This document shows, piece by piece, positions 28,001 through 35,772 of a stretch of 64,000 nt of DNA. The notes below the pieces were generated by a model. The model worked only from the letters and a program-made list of their open reading frames with translations. It had not been told where the DNA came from and ran no database searches. The position numbers and the translations under genes were made by a program. The DNA is from Winogradskyella aurantiaca (GTDB lineage Bacteria; Bacteroidota; Bacteroidia; Flavobacteriales; Flavobacteriaceae): positions 1 to 64,000 of the forward strand of contig NZ_QKTV01000006.1 of the NCBI RefSeq assembly GCF_003362725.1, in the 5' to 3' direction. The number at the start of each line of letters is the position of its first letter. Within the stretch, counting starts at the first letter, position 1.

Positions 28001-29238
28001 CCGGCTTCCACGTTGGTAATGTCTCTAACATCTTTAGTCAACAAGTTCCCCGGTTCACCAATGGCCTGTGGATTAAATTTATTATTTCCATTGTCGGGAT
28101 AACTGCCTTGGGGTACATTAACAAAATCTGGAGGAGGATTGGGTAGTCCAATTACATCAGATTCTCCAATATCCTGGAGGGCCACAATATTACGTACATT
28201 CTGAGTTTGATTATTACGGTTGGTTACCCAAACCTCAACTCTGGTTATTTGAATTCCATCATTTTGTGGGTACGGATAGGTCAATAAGGCCTTATCATAA
28301 TTTTCGCGAAAAAACTGAGCTAAGAAAAAGTGTCGGTTCTCATCATAATCTCGCCCAAAAAATTCAAATTCTTCAAGAGTACCACCACCTTGGGCTACCA
28401 CTTGCCTGGATTGCGATTGTTGCTCTGAGAATACGGCAGTGACAGTAGTTTTACCAAATTGTAACTTTGTTTTTACCCCAAATAATGCCTGTGCCCCCGT
28501 AATAAGTGTACTATTTAATGGCATATTTACATTACCAACCTCAATCTTTTGTACAATGTCGTCTTCAGTTGGTGTGTATTCTAACTTAATAAGATTCTGA
28601 AAATCGAAGGTGGACTGGGTATCATAATTCGCAGTAATTTGTAGTCGCGTCCCGATTTTACCTAAAAGACTAACGCTAATTCTTTGATCAAAGTCAAATG
28701 TGAAATTTCTCCGGTTACGAGGTGAAAAGTTGGGATTGTCTTGTCTAGAATATAATACACCTAGATCCACTTCCACAGAACCTTGCGGTACAATACTTAT
28801 CACATCACTACCAAAAATGGTTTCAAAGAAGCCTGAATTAACATAAAAATCAGGTAGTAAATTTTTCTGAGCTTCTTCAGACCCCTCCTTTTGTCCAGCC
28901 TGAGCATCAATCTTCTGTTGATAATAATCACGCATGCTTTCTTGAAGTACTAGCCTTTCAAATTCAGCAGGTGTAAGTATGAGCGGATAATTGATATTGA
29001 AATTACCTATCTGTTCCGTATAAATGTAGCGATCCAAAATAGGATCATAAGTGTATTTCTTAACTATACTGTTAGGGTTTGCAAACTTAACTGGACCCAA
29101 CGAAAACCCAGTTTTAGTAGTATCTTGAGCTGCATTATTTTCTTGCTGCGCATTACCGGCTAATGCCAACAAGAACAACGCAATAAATAAAAACCGTACC
29201 TTAAAGTTATAAGAATTTGTAGTGTTGGTTGTGCTCAA
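22030..29238 (-). CDS. sprA: SprA, outer-membrane translocon of the type IX secretion system
   Basis: 2402 residues, the size expected of SprA. N-terminal hydrophobic export signal ending LALAGNAQQ near residue 31. Family features by eye: QKIDAQAGQKEG region, DQRISVSLLGKIGTRLQITANYDTQ (about 185-210), several AYIDDFEGTQ-type and Asn/Asp-rich repeats, many alternating beta strands and a C-terminal strand ending MRYIFGN. SprA forms a very large single-chain barrel through which proteins with T9SS signals leave the cell; it is also needed for gliding. It starts 4 nt after the ruvA stop and precedes gcvH, a gene order known from Flavobacterium. The secreted protein at 1-2181 is a likely client. 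Confidence 0.95.
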   Translation of the reverse strand: MSTTNTTNSYNFKVRFLFIALFLLALAGNAQQENNAAQDTTKTGFSLGPVKFANPNSIVKKYTYDPILDRYIYTEQIGNFNINYPLILTPAEFERLVLQESMRDYYQQKIDAQAGQKEGSEEAQKNLLPDFYVNSGFFETIFGSDVISIVPQGSVEVDLGVLYSRQDNPNFSPRNRRNFTFDFDQRISVSLLGKIGTRLQITANYDTQSTFDFQNLIKLEYTPTEDDIVQKIEVGNVNMPLNSTLITGAQALFGVKTKLQFGKTTVTAVFSEQQSQSRQVVAQGGGTLEEFEFFGRDYDENRHFFLAQFFRENYDKALLTYPYPQNDGIQITRVEVWVTNRNNQTQNVRNIVALQDIGESDVIGLPNPPPDFVNVPQGSYPDNGNNKFNPQAIGEPGNLLTKDVRDITNVEAGILVPVNEGFDYGKIETARKLNQGSDYILNSELGYISLNQRLLNDEVLAVAFQYTRNGEVFQVGEFANDGIDASGIDEGDGTQNPEVANNSLVLKMLKSAVTVVDQPVWDLMMKNIYDTGAFNLDQEDFRLNIFYTEASPVNYITPVDGSMFPIFDNNTPFDPTDDTEINETPLIRLFHLDKLNFNGDPQSGGDGFFDFVPRTTIIVENGKIIFTKAEPFGEYLFNTLQDPDNPGDYDDVTTYNPNQQKYVYDILYKSTKIAALEEAQKNKFQIKGRFKSSGGGDGIPIGAFNVPRGSVRVTAGGRVLVEGIDYTVNYQLGRVQILDEALKASNTPIEVSVENNAIFGQQTRRFTGINVEHQFNQDFLLGGTFLNLNERPITQKANFDSEPINNSIFGLYGNYATEVPFFTRLVNKLPNVDTDVPSNLSVRGEIASLSPGAPKGTSFNNEATAYIDDFEGTQGTFDLLSPLPWFHSSRPNFEESGITNITGNYQNGVQSGYGRALLNWYTIDPVFYSAQRPSGLSDDDISLPETRRVFINEIFPQVDIAQGNTSVIFTLDMAYYPTERGPYNFDPNAANENPLNPSNSYAGITRQITSTDFEQANVEFIEFWVQDPFINNPGSQGGKLFINLGNISEDVLKDGKKIYENGLPEDGDVSLFNPTDYGTVVPQNQSLVYTFGTTGQERTNQDVGYDGYDDAEEASAFPNFANLIDPSNDNYNYFLNATGGILERYKQYNGLDGNTPDSFTDTNRGSTTQPDVEDINRDNTMNTIDSYFEYEIDINPSDLNINNPQINDIKTNSVTLPNGETEEFTWYQFRLPIAEATRAIGGIQDRRSIRFIRMFMTGFQENTVLRFATFDLVRSDWRRYTLDLDNDDGNNSPNAEFSVGIVGVQQNDGSYVSPPGVVREQLNNNNTIIRQNEQALVVKVCDLIPTDSRGVFKNINLDMRQYKRMRMFMHARPQDGENLEDGQLIGFIRMGNDFTDNFYQIEVPLVTYQSDLIDPSLPIEEQVWPFQNEINLPLEVLQQIKSIGIFDQSLTNDDPTFYDVIDGELVPDAVPEYSPYTIGQQRVAVKGNPNFGDIRVLMLGIKNTRSPAGNACGEIWYNELRMSGLDNEGGYAAVMSLDTNLADFANISATGSKSTAGFGGIEQTPNERSREDIEQYDLVTNWNLGQLLPKEWGVQVPFNFGVGEERITPKFDRYYRDIELQTQLDNPNANRDSILRVNEDYTKRKSINFIGVRKNRTSAKQAQFYDVENFTLNYSHNTIEQRNFELESSLNENIRAGANYNFGFEPIRLEPFQKNDSLFKSRYWKILKDINFNPLPTSFSVNSEIRRQFTRQKFREVELGADNIQVEELFRRNYTFDFQYVINYNLSDNLNFNFTATNNNIVRNYFIDGNIINGRQDPSLDVWDGFFNPGDPNIQNQQFQLNWTLPINKIPYLEFINANYAYTGTFQWTKGSDINLSFIGEDLNGNIREFNLGNTIQNSNLHALNTTFNFDQLYRSIGLVKKTNNRSAGNRSQPGQNQSQSSGGSSIGRKAGNTLIDLVTMVKRGQFTYRENNGTFLPGFVRTPGWLGTTKPSLGFTFGLQDDIRQKAAGNGWLTEYDQFNQQYTTVRNKTFDYSANLEPFQDFKIDVVGNRIYSESNSENFRVDQNIDGSRIYNSLNPNTVGNFAISSAIIATSFSKSNATESTAFDNFSDNRLVIADRLARDFYGNDNFPRDEEGFPVGFGKTNQSVLIPAFYSAYTGANPENVGTSAIKSFAIPNWIVKYTGLMRIPWFRSNFRRFSLQHGYRSSYTINQFRTNLEYSPEQPDEVDQQGNFRNPTLYTNINLEEQFSPLIRVEFEMKNSLKVLLEMQRDRLLSLSLDNNLVTETQGREYIVGLGYRVKDVRIRSSLAGSRQVIRSDLNMRMDIAVRENATIIRYLDVLNSQITAGQTIWSVNYTADYAFSKNLTGIFYFDYTFSDFAISTSFPQANLRAGVTMRYIFGN

Positions 29239-29242
29239 TACG

Positions 29243-29824
29243 TTACAAATTTTTTAGCGCTTCCTTTATGATTTGTTCAACAGGTGCATTGGGTTCCTGA
29301 GAAACAATTCGTTGAACAACCTTTTCAGCTTGCTTTTTATTGAACCCAAGAACTTCTAGTGCAGATAACGCTTCATCCTGATTAGTATTGCCTTTTTGCG
29401 CAGAAACCTCTTCTATTCCGTAAACCTTTATTACTTTATCTTTCAGATCTAAAATTATCCTTTGCGCGGTTTTAGCCCCGATACCCTTAACGCTTTGTAT
29501 TTGAGCTACATCCGCATTGGCAATGGCTTCCTTTATTTGATCAGGACTTAATGAAGAGAGCATGGTTCTCGCAGTGCTTGCGCCCACCCCACTAACTGAC
29601 AGCAATAGCTTAAATAACTCACGCTCCACTTTTGATGAAAACCCGAACAAATTTTGGGCATCTTCCTTTACTTGGAGATAAGTATATAAGCTAATGCTTT
29701 CCTGGTCTGGAATTTGAGAATAGGTATGAAGAGAAATATGGACTAAATAGCCAATCCCATTACAATCTATCACAACATCTGTAGGGTTCTTTTCTACAAG
29801 CCTTCCCTTAAGGTGTGTTATCAT
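29243..29824 (-). CDS. ruvA: Holliday junction branch migration protein RuvA
   Basis: 193 residues, full length. N-terminal OB domain (MITHLKGRLVEKNPTDVVID), two helix-hairpin-helix motifs (LLSVSGVGASTARTML and IQSVKGIGAKTAQRIILDLK), and a small C-terminal domain (DEALSALEVLGFNKKQAEKV) that binds RuvB. With RuvB (34659) it migrates Holliday junctions. It directly precedes sprA, with 4 nt between them. Confidence 0.96.
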   Translation of the reverse strand: MITHLKGRLVEKNPTDVVIDCNGIGYLVHISLHTYSQIPDQESISLYTYLQVKEDAQNLFGFSSKVERELFKLLLSVSGVGASTARTMLSSLSPDQIKEAIANADVAQIQSVKGIGAKTAQRIILDLKDKVIKVYGIEEVSAQKGNTNQDEALSALEVLGFNKKQAEKVVQRIVSQEPNAPVEQIIKEALKNL

Positions 29825-29845
29825 TTAAGTCTGTAGGTTTGGACT

Positions 29846-29853
29846 CAAATGTA
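29846..29853 (-). promoter_or_regulatory. putative -7 box of ruvA-sprA
   Basis: TACATTTG, an exact TAnnTTTG match, 21 nt before the ruvA ATG. No TTG is present at the right distance, so only half the promoter is supported. Confidence 0.4.
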
Positions 29854-29905
29854 ATAAAATAATTGGCATCTTAACGAAAAGTTAAATGAACTATTCACAA
29901 GGATA

Positions 29906-32185
29906 TCAAGAGTGTTTTCTCAACTTCTCCTGTGCATCAATTACGGCAATTGCCGTCATATTTACAATCTCTTCAACGCTAGCTCCTAATTGCAGTATGT
30001 GCACTGGCTTTTTCATACCCATCATAATAGGTCCAATAGACTCTGCATTATTTAATTCCTTCAATAACTTATAAGTGATGTTTGCTGAATCTAAGTTAGG
30101 GAATATCAAGGTATTAACTTTTCGACCAGCTAATTTCGAAAAGGGAAATATCTCCTTAAGCATTTCAGAATTTAAGGCAAAATCAGTCTGAATTTCACCA
30201 TCAATTATCATATGCGGGAAGTTATCGTGCAAGTAGGCAACTGCTTCATTTACTTTTGATGCACTGGCATGCTCGGACGATCCAAAATTGGAGTAAGATA
30301 TCATAGCAGTGACTGGTTGCATCCCGAAAAGGTTGACTGTTTTAGCCGTCATTCGGGCAATTGTTACCAAATCCTCAGTATTGGGGTCTATATTAATTGC
30401 TGTATCACTTAAAAATAGGGGGCCTCTTTGAGTCAAAAGAATGTTGGTTGTTGCAATTCTAGTAGCACCTTTTGCCATTCCTATAAGATCAAGCATTGGT
30501 TTTACAACGGTAGGGTAACTTCTGGAGTAACCTGAAATTAAAGCATCTGCATCACCCTCATTAACCATCATGGCGGCAAAATAATTACGCTCACGCATTA
30601 TTTTTTGTGCCGAATATTTGGTAACCCCTTCTCTTTCATTCTGTTTCCAATAAATCTCAGCATATCGGTTCTTTCTATCGGTCTCTGAGTCAGCCTTTGG
30701 GTCAATAATTGGGACCTCTGCCTCAAAGCCAATTTCATCTTTTAGGCGTTCTATTGCCTCGCGTCGACCTAATAAAATTGGATGTGCAATTCCCTCTTCA
30801 TAGGCAATTTGAGCTGCCTTAAGTACATCTAATTGATCCGCTTCAGCAAAAACTACGCGTTTAGGATTGGTCTTAGCTCTATTTAAAAGTAACCGGACTA
30901 ATTTATTATCTGATCCTAATCGTTCAAGAAGACTCTCCTTATATTTATCCCAATCTTTAATGCTTGATTGCGCCACACCGCTTTCAATAGCCGCCTTAGC
31001 CACAGCAGGAGGCACTTCAGCAATCAAACGTGGATCAAAAGGTTTTGGAATAATATACTCTCTTCCAAATGTAAGTCTCGTTTCTCCGTAAGCTACATTC
31101 ACTTGCTCCGGCGCAGGAGTCTTAGCCAATTGTGCTAAAGCCTCAACGGCTGCCATTTTCATTTCTTCATTAATCTTAGTAGCACGGACATCCAAAGCTC
31201 CTCTAAATATGAAAGGAAACCCTAAAACATTGTTTACCTGGTTAGGATGATCACTTCTACCAGTAGCCATAATAATATCGTCTCGGGTTTTTACAGCTAG
31301 TTCATAACTGATTTCCGGATCTGGATTCGCCATAGCAAATACTATAGGATCTTTTGCCATGGACTCCAGCATCTCAGCAGAAACAATATTTGCCATTGAT
31401 AATCCGATAAATACATCGGCATCAATCATAGCCTCATCAAGAGTATCAATCTTTCGATGGGTAGCAAATTCAGCCTTTTGAGAGGTTAGATTATCTCGAT
31501 CATCACGAATCACCCCTTTACTATCCAACATTACGATGTGCTCTCTCTTTGCACCAAAAGCCTGATATAAGCGCGTACAAGAAATAGCTGCTGCCCCTGC
31601 ACCACTAACCACTATTCTTACATTTTCAATGTTTTTATTAGCAAGTTCCAGAGCATTGAGCAAGGCGGCAGCGGATATTATTGCCGTCCCATGCTGATCG
31701 TCATGCATAACTGGTATATCCAATTCCTCTTTAAGTCGCCTTTCAATTTCAAAGGCTTCTGGAGCTTTGATATCCTCTAGATTTATCCCACCAAAAGTAG
31801 GTGCTATATTTTTTACCGTTTCAATGAAAGCATCTACATCTTCGGTATCAACCTCAATATCAAAAACATCGATATCTGCAAAAATCTTAAACAAGAGGCC
31901 CTTACCTTCCATAACAGGTTTTGAAGCCTCAGGCCCAATATTACCTAACCCTAAAACGGCAGTACCGTTTGATATGACCGCTACAAGATTCCCCTTAGTG
32001 GTATACTTGTAAACATTATTGACATCCTTATCGATTTCCAAGCAAGGTTCAGCAACACCTGGAGAGTATGCCAGAGACAAATCTCTTTGGGTAGCATATC
32101 GCTTGGTTGGAATAACCTTTATTTTTCCTGGTGAAGGCTTCGCATGGTATACCAAAGCCTCTTTTCGCCTACTTTCTTCGCTCAT
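29906..32185 (-). CDS. maeB: NADP-dependent malic enzyme with phosphotransacetylase-like domain
   Basis: 759 residues from ATG 32185; an in-frame TTG 24 nt upstream is not convincing. Residues about 1-420 are the malic enzyme: LSLAYSPGVAEPCLEI, MEGKGLLFKIFADIDVFDIE, VMHDDQHGTAIISAAALLNA, NADP fold VVSGAGAAAISC. Residues about 430-755 resemble phosphate acetyltransferase (NPKRVVFAEAD, ALISGYSRSYPTVVKPML). It decarboxylates malate to pyruvate with NADPH formation; in MaeB enzymes the second domain is regulatory. Stands 39 nt downstream of queG and 81 nt upstream of ruvA. Confidence 0.94.
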   Translation of the reverse strand: MSEESRRKEALVYHAKPSPGKIKVIPTKRYATQRDLSLAYSPGVAEPCLEIDKDVNNVYKYTTKGNLVAVISNGTAVLGLGNIGPEASKPVMEGKGLLFKIFADIDVFDIEVDTEDVDAFIETVKNIAPTFGGINLEDIKAPEAFEIERRLKEELDIPVMHDDQHGTAIISAAALLNALELANKNIENVRIVVSGAGAAAISCTRLYQAFGAKREHIVMLDSKGVIRDDRDNLTSQKAEFATHRKIDTLDEAMIDADVFIGLSMANIVSAEMLESMAKDPIVFAMANPDPEISYELAVKTRDDIIMATGRSDHPNQVNNVLGFPFIFRGALDVRATKINEEMKMAAVEALAQLAKTPAPEQVNVAYGETRLTFGREYIIPKPFDPRLIAEVPPAVAKAAIESGVAQSSIKDWDKYKESLLERLGSDNKLVRLLLNRAKTNPKRVVFAEADQLDVLKAAQIAYEEGIAHPILLGRREAIERLKDEIGFEAEVPIIDPKADSETDRKNRYAEIYWKQNEREGVTKYSAQKIMRERNYFAAMMVNEGDADALISGYSRSYPTVVKPMLDLIGMAKGATRIATTNILLTQRGPLFLSDTAINIDPNTEDLVTIARMTAKTVNLFGMQPVTAMISYSNFGSSEHASASKVNEAVAYLHDNFPHMIIDGEIQTDFALNSEMLKEIFPFSKLAGRKVNTLIFPNLDSANITYKLLKELNNAESIGPIMMGMKKPVHILQLGASVEEIVNMTAIAVIDAQEKLRKHS

Positions 32186-32206
32186 ATTATGAATTAAAGT
32201 AAGCAA

Positions 32207-32214
32207 CAAAGATA
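32207..32214 (-). promoter_or_regulatory. putative -7 box of maeB
   Basis: TATCTTTG, an exact TAnnTTTG match and the same octamer as in the ctaB and rimP promoters, 21 nt before ATG 32185. No TTG at 17-23 nt. Confidence 0.4.
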
Positions 32215-32224
32215 ATTATTGAAA

Positions 32225-33154
32225 CTATTCTATCTTTTTAATGAAGTTAATATTTCTTACTAACCCCTCATATTTGGTTCGTTTAACTGCGGATTTTTTA
32301 AAGACTTTATTAAAAGTCTCTTTGGTCAATTCTTCCCAATCACCCTTGTCCATTGTTAATAATTCAGGCTTCGGATTAAATAACGGTTCATTATGAGGTT
32401 TTGAAAATCGATTCCAGGGACACACATCCTGACATACGTCACACCCAAACATCCAATCATCAAACTGACCTTTAAAATCATTAGGAATATTATCTTTTAG
32501 TTCTATGGTAAAATACGATATACACTTACTCCCATCTACCACATATGGTTCCGTAATGGCTTCTGTTGGACAGGCATCAATGCAGGCTGTACAACTTCCA
32601 CAGTGATCGGTAACAGGAGTATCATAGTCCAGTTCTAAATCTATTATCAACTCAGCTATAAAGTAAAAGGACCCAACCTTCTGAGTGAGTAAATTGCTAT
32701 GCTTACCAATCCATCCTAACCCACTTTTAGCGGCCCAGGCCTTATCTAAAACAGGTGCTGAATCCACGAAACAACGTCCAGAAACCTCACCAATCTCATC
32801 TCTTATACGTTCTAACAGCTCACGCAACTTGTGACGAATGACATGGTGGTAGTCAGATCCATAGGCGTATTTAGAAATTTTATAGGATTCTGGATTCTGA
32901 AATTCAGAAGGATAGTAATTAAACAACAGGGACACCACACTTTTAGCTCCATCCACCAGTAATCTTGGGTCTAAGCGCTTGTCGAAGTGGTTTTCCATAT
33001 AGGTCATTTCTCCATGCATCTGACTCTTTAACCAAGACTCGAGACGCGGAGCTTCTTCTTCCAAAAAATCGGCCTTGCTGACACCACATGATAAAAAACC
33101 AAGGCGTTCAGCCTCGGTTTTTATAAGATTGGTATACCTGGTTTTGATGCTCAA
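32225..33154 (-). CDS. queG: epoxyqueuosine reductase QueG
   Basis: 309 residues. N-terminal cobalamin-binding part ([29 protein letters not shown]) and two 4Fe-4S motifs, [16 protein letters not shown] (about 190-205) and [15 protein letters not shown] (about 237-251). It reduces epoxyqueuosine to queuosine, the last step in wobble-base modification of GUN-decoding tRNAs. No other queuosine gene is in the window. Confidence 0.95.
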   Translation of the reverse strand: MSIKTRYTNLIKTEAERLGFLSCGVSKADFLEEEAPRLESWLKSQMHGEMTYMENHFDKRLDPRLLVDGAKSVVSLLFNYYPSEFQNPESYKISKYAYGSDYHHVIRHKLRELLERIRDEIGEVSGRCFVDSAPVLDKAWAAKSGLGWIGKHSNLLTQKVGSFYFIAELIIDLELDYDTPVTDHCGSCTACIDACPTEAITEPYVVDGSKCISYFTIELKDNIPNDFKGQFDDWMFGCDVCQDVCPWNRFSKPHNEPLFNPKPELLTMDKGDWEELTKETFNKVFKKSAVKRTKYEGLVRNINFIKKIE

Positions 33155-33204
33155 TACTTTTAGTTCAAAATCAGATTAAAGATACTGATATTTTCAGGAG
33201 CTAT

Positions 33205-34548
33205 TTAATCACAACCAACATCAATTTTAGATTGCGGATCCGCATTTGGAAAGCAATTACCTGTTGGTAATTCTTCAGGTACGAAACGCTGAAGGTTATT
33301 ATCATAAAGCGCCTCTTCAATAAACTCAACTAATAGCTCTATTTCCTGCTCTGTTAGACCCAGTGGCTTAAAATGCTCCGAAATCTGAGTTAAAGGGACG
33401 ATTGAGTTCTCTGGAACTCCGTCGTTTTTATATTCAATAATGGACTTCAAAGACTCAAATGAACCACCATGACCAAAGAATTGTACATCCTTTAGATTGT
33501 ATAATTGAGGTGTTTTAAACTTATAATCATCCTCTGAATTACCCGTAAATCCGCCACGTCCTTTCCTTGTGGCCTCATCAACTGTTGTTGAAATTTCAGG
33601 ACCTTGAAGATCATGCATTCCTAATGCATAGAAATTCATATCATTTAATGCCGGACCAGAGTGGCACTGATAACAATGTGCTTTCCCATAAAACAATTGT
33701 GCACCTAATTTCTGATCTTCGGTCATGGCACTTGAACTTCCTTTTAACCAATTTTGAAACGGCGCTTCATTGGCAAGAAGGGTTCTTTCATATGCTGCAA
33801 TAGCTAATGCTGCATTAATTTTCGTATACCGATTGGACTCCTCAATATTGGGGTACGCATTGTCAAAAAATGATTTATACGGGGAATTAATAATCTCATC
33901 TCCATTTACTTCAAGTCTATGAACATCTAATCCTGCTATAGCCTGAATTTCAACCCCTTCAAAACCTAAACTATTATTTTCTTTAGGGGTTCCTGAAGTC
34001 CATTGAGACTCTGTTCCTACGTTTGGACCTGAAGCTCCAAACTGTCCATTCCAAAGCATAACTGATTGAAATGCGACATTTAACGCTGTTGGAGTACGAA
34101 TAGGTTGTACATCCAACTGAGTTGTAGCATACATTGGGTTGGAATGTCTACCCTCTCCAATAAAACCAAATCCTAATCCCCCATCACCAATTCCCTGACG
34201 CAAGCCACTCTGAAATCCTGCATCTACATGGTGGCAACTAGCACAGGAATAAGTGTACATACTTTCTTCGTACATAGCCTGAGAAGCTAAGCCTGTTTCA
34301 TGATATAAAAAACTACCAAGTAGTACCTTGGCTTCAGATATAGGGTTATTTGGATCATAAGGAATATTGCTTAAATCCGATGCATGGGGAAGAAGTAATG
34401 CGTTCTTACTTCCATAAAGTTCGATTATTTGACTCTCTAATTGAGAATCTGCAACTGATACATTTTGATAATCATTGTCTGATTGACATGACACAATAAC
34501 ACTGATAAATGCAAGAAATACGAGTTTCCTGAGGTTTACAGTTTTCAT
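33205..34548 (-). CDS. di-heme cytochrome c peroxidase (MauG family) lipoprotein
   Basis: 447 residues. Lipoprotein signal with Cys21 (ISVIVSCQS). Two CxxCH heme sites, C102-x2-C105-H106 and C292-x2-C295-H296, as in the bacterial cytochrome c peroxidase/MauG family. RTPTALNVAFQSVMLWNGQ is the family signature between them. It would use electrons from a c-type cytochrome to reduce peroxide, or oxidise a protein, in the periplasm; MauG-like and peroxidase roles cannot be told apart here. Single-gene unit between queG and ruvB. Confidence 0.88.
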   Translation of the reverse strand: MKTVNLRKLVFLAFISVIVSCQSDNDYQNVSVADSQLESQIIELYGSKNALLLPHASDLSNIPYDPNNPISEAKVLLGSFLYHETGLASQAMYEESMYTYSCASCHHVDAGFQSGLRQGIGDGGLGFGFIGEGRHSNPMYATTQLDVQPIRTPTALNVAFQSVMLWNGQFGASGPNVGTESQWTSGTPKENNSLGFEGVEIQAIAGLDVHRLEVNGDEIINSPYKSFFDNAYPNIEESNRYTKINAALAIAAYERTLLANEAPFQNWLKGSSSAMTEDQKLGAQLFYGKAHCYQCHSGPALNDMNFYALGMHDLQGPEISTTVDEATRKGRGGFTGNSEDDYKFKTPQLYNLKDVQFFGHGGSFESLKSIIEYKNDGVPENSIVPLTQISEHFKPLGLTEQEIELLVEFIEEALYDNNLQRFVPEELPTGNCFPNADPQSKIDVGCD

Positions 34549-34658
34549 GATGATCGATTTAGTTACTCTAAAGTAAAAACGATCTTCTTAGAGTATGTAA
34601 AAACTAGACTAAGGGAACAAATCTGAAGATTAATGACTAACTAATGTTGGTTTCATCG

Positions 34659-35681
34659 CTAAAAAAGCCCCCCTTGAACAGATCCCTTTGTTCGACCCAA
34701 GTGTTTATAAGCCAATTCGGTTACCTCCCGTCCTCTTGGAGTCCGCATTATAAATCCTTGTTGAATGAGAAAGGGCTCATAGACTTCTTCGATGGTTTCG
34801 GAACTCTCACTAACTGCAGTTGCTAAGGTAGTAATACCTACAGGGCCCCCTTTGAATTTATCTATGATTGTAGACAGAATTTTATTATCCATTTCATCCA
34901 ACCCATGTGCATCCACATTCAAAGCCTCAAGCGCGTATTTAGCAATTGATATATCTATATTACCATCTCCTTTAATTTGAGCAAAATCTCGAACCCTTCG
35001 CAATAATGCGTTAGCAATCCTAGGTGTTCCGCGACTTCTTCCAGCTATTTCAATTGCTGCTTCCATAGTTATAGGAACGCTCAAGATAGAAGCACTTCGT
35101 TGCACAATGGTGGTTAGCAAGTCTGTTTTATAGTATTGGAGTCTGCTGCTAATACCAAATCTGGCACGCATTGGGGCTGTTAATAATCCCGATCTGGTTG
35201 TAGCTCCAACAAGCGTAAATGGGTTCAAATTAATTTGAACCGTTCTCGCATTCGGACCTGTCTCAATCATGATATCTATCTTGTAGTCCTCCATGGCTGA
35301 GTATAAATACTCCTCTACGATAGGACTTAATCGATGTATCTCATCAATAAACAACACATCGCGTTCTTCAAGGTTAGTCAATAATCCAGCCAGATCACCA
35401 GGCTTATCTAAAACAGGGCCAGACGTAACTTTAATACCAACGCTCAGTTCATTGGCTAGTATATGAGCTAATGTTGTTTTTCCAAGTCCCGGAGGGCCAT
35501 GAAATAGTGTATGGTCTAATGCATCATCACGCAGATTTGCCGCTTGAACAAAAATCTGCAAATTTTCAAGCACCTGATCCTGTCCAGTAAAATCATCAAA
35601 AGAAAGGGGTCTTAATCGTTTTTCTAGATCAAGTTCCTCAGGACTAAAATTATCATTAGATGGATTTAAATTCTCATTCAT
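34659..35681 (-). CDS. ruvB: Holliday junction ATP-dependent helicase RuvB
   Basis: 340 residues from ATG 35681 (MNENLNPSN); the longer TTG frame from 35744 runs through the upstream terminator and is rejected. Walker [13 protein letters not shown], Walker [11 protein letters not shown], sensor [17 protein letters not shown], arginine-finger region [19 protein letters not shown] and a C-terminal winged helix ([20 protein letters not shown]). Hexameric motor working with RuvA (29243), encoded 5 kb away rather than next to it, as is common in this phylum. Confidence 0.96.
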   Translation of the reverse strand: MNENLNPSNDNFSPEELDLEKRLRPLSFDDFTGQDQVLENLQIFVQAANLRDDALDHTLFHGPPGLGKTTLAHILANELSVGIKVTSGPVLDKPGDLAGLLTNLEERDVLFIDEIHRLSPIVEEYLYSAMEDYKIDIMIETGPNARTVQINLNPFTLVGATTRSGLLTAPMRARFGISSRLQYYKTDLLTTIVQRSASILSVPITMEAAIEIAGRSRGTPRIANALLRRVRDFAQIKGDGNIDISIAKYALEALNVDAHGLDEMDNKILSTIIDKFKGGPVGITTLATAVSESSETIEEVYEPFLIQQGFIMRTPRGREVTELAYKHLGRTKGSVQGGLF

Positions 35682-35699
35682 AGGAAGAAGTGATGAACT

Positions 35700-35707
35700 C
35701 AAATATA
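35700..35707 (-). promoter_or_regulatory. putative -7 box of ruvB
   Basis: TATATTTG, an exact TAnnTTTG match, 18 nt before ATG 35681 and just downstream of the ctaD terminator. No TTG at the expected distance. Confidence 0.35.
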
Positions 35708-35711
35708 ACGA

Positions 35712-35741
35712 AAAAGCCCTTCCTAAAATGGAAAGGCTTTT
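35712..35741 (-). terminator. rho-independent terminator of the act-cta operon
   Basis: Minus-strand RNA: AAAAGCCUUUCC / GGAAGGGCUUUU 12-bp stem with one U-G pair (it would be A-C on the plus strand), 6-nt loop, then a U-run. It lies 31 nt after the ctaD stop. Confidence 0.85.
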
Positions 35742-35772
35742 CAATATTATTAACTAAGTCCTTCTTCTTATT

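Noticed and set aside
35682-35744. Longer RuvB with 21 extra N-terminal residues from TTG
   Set aside because: The extension starts inside the terminator of ctaD; ATG 35681 gives the normal RuvB length.
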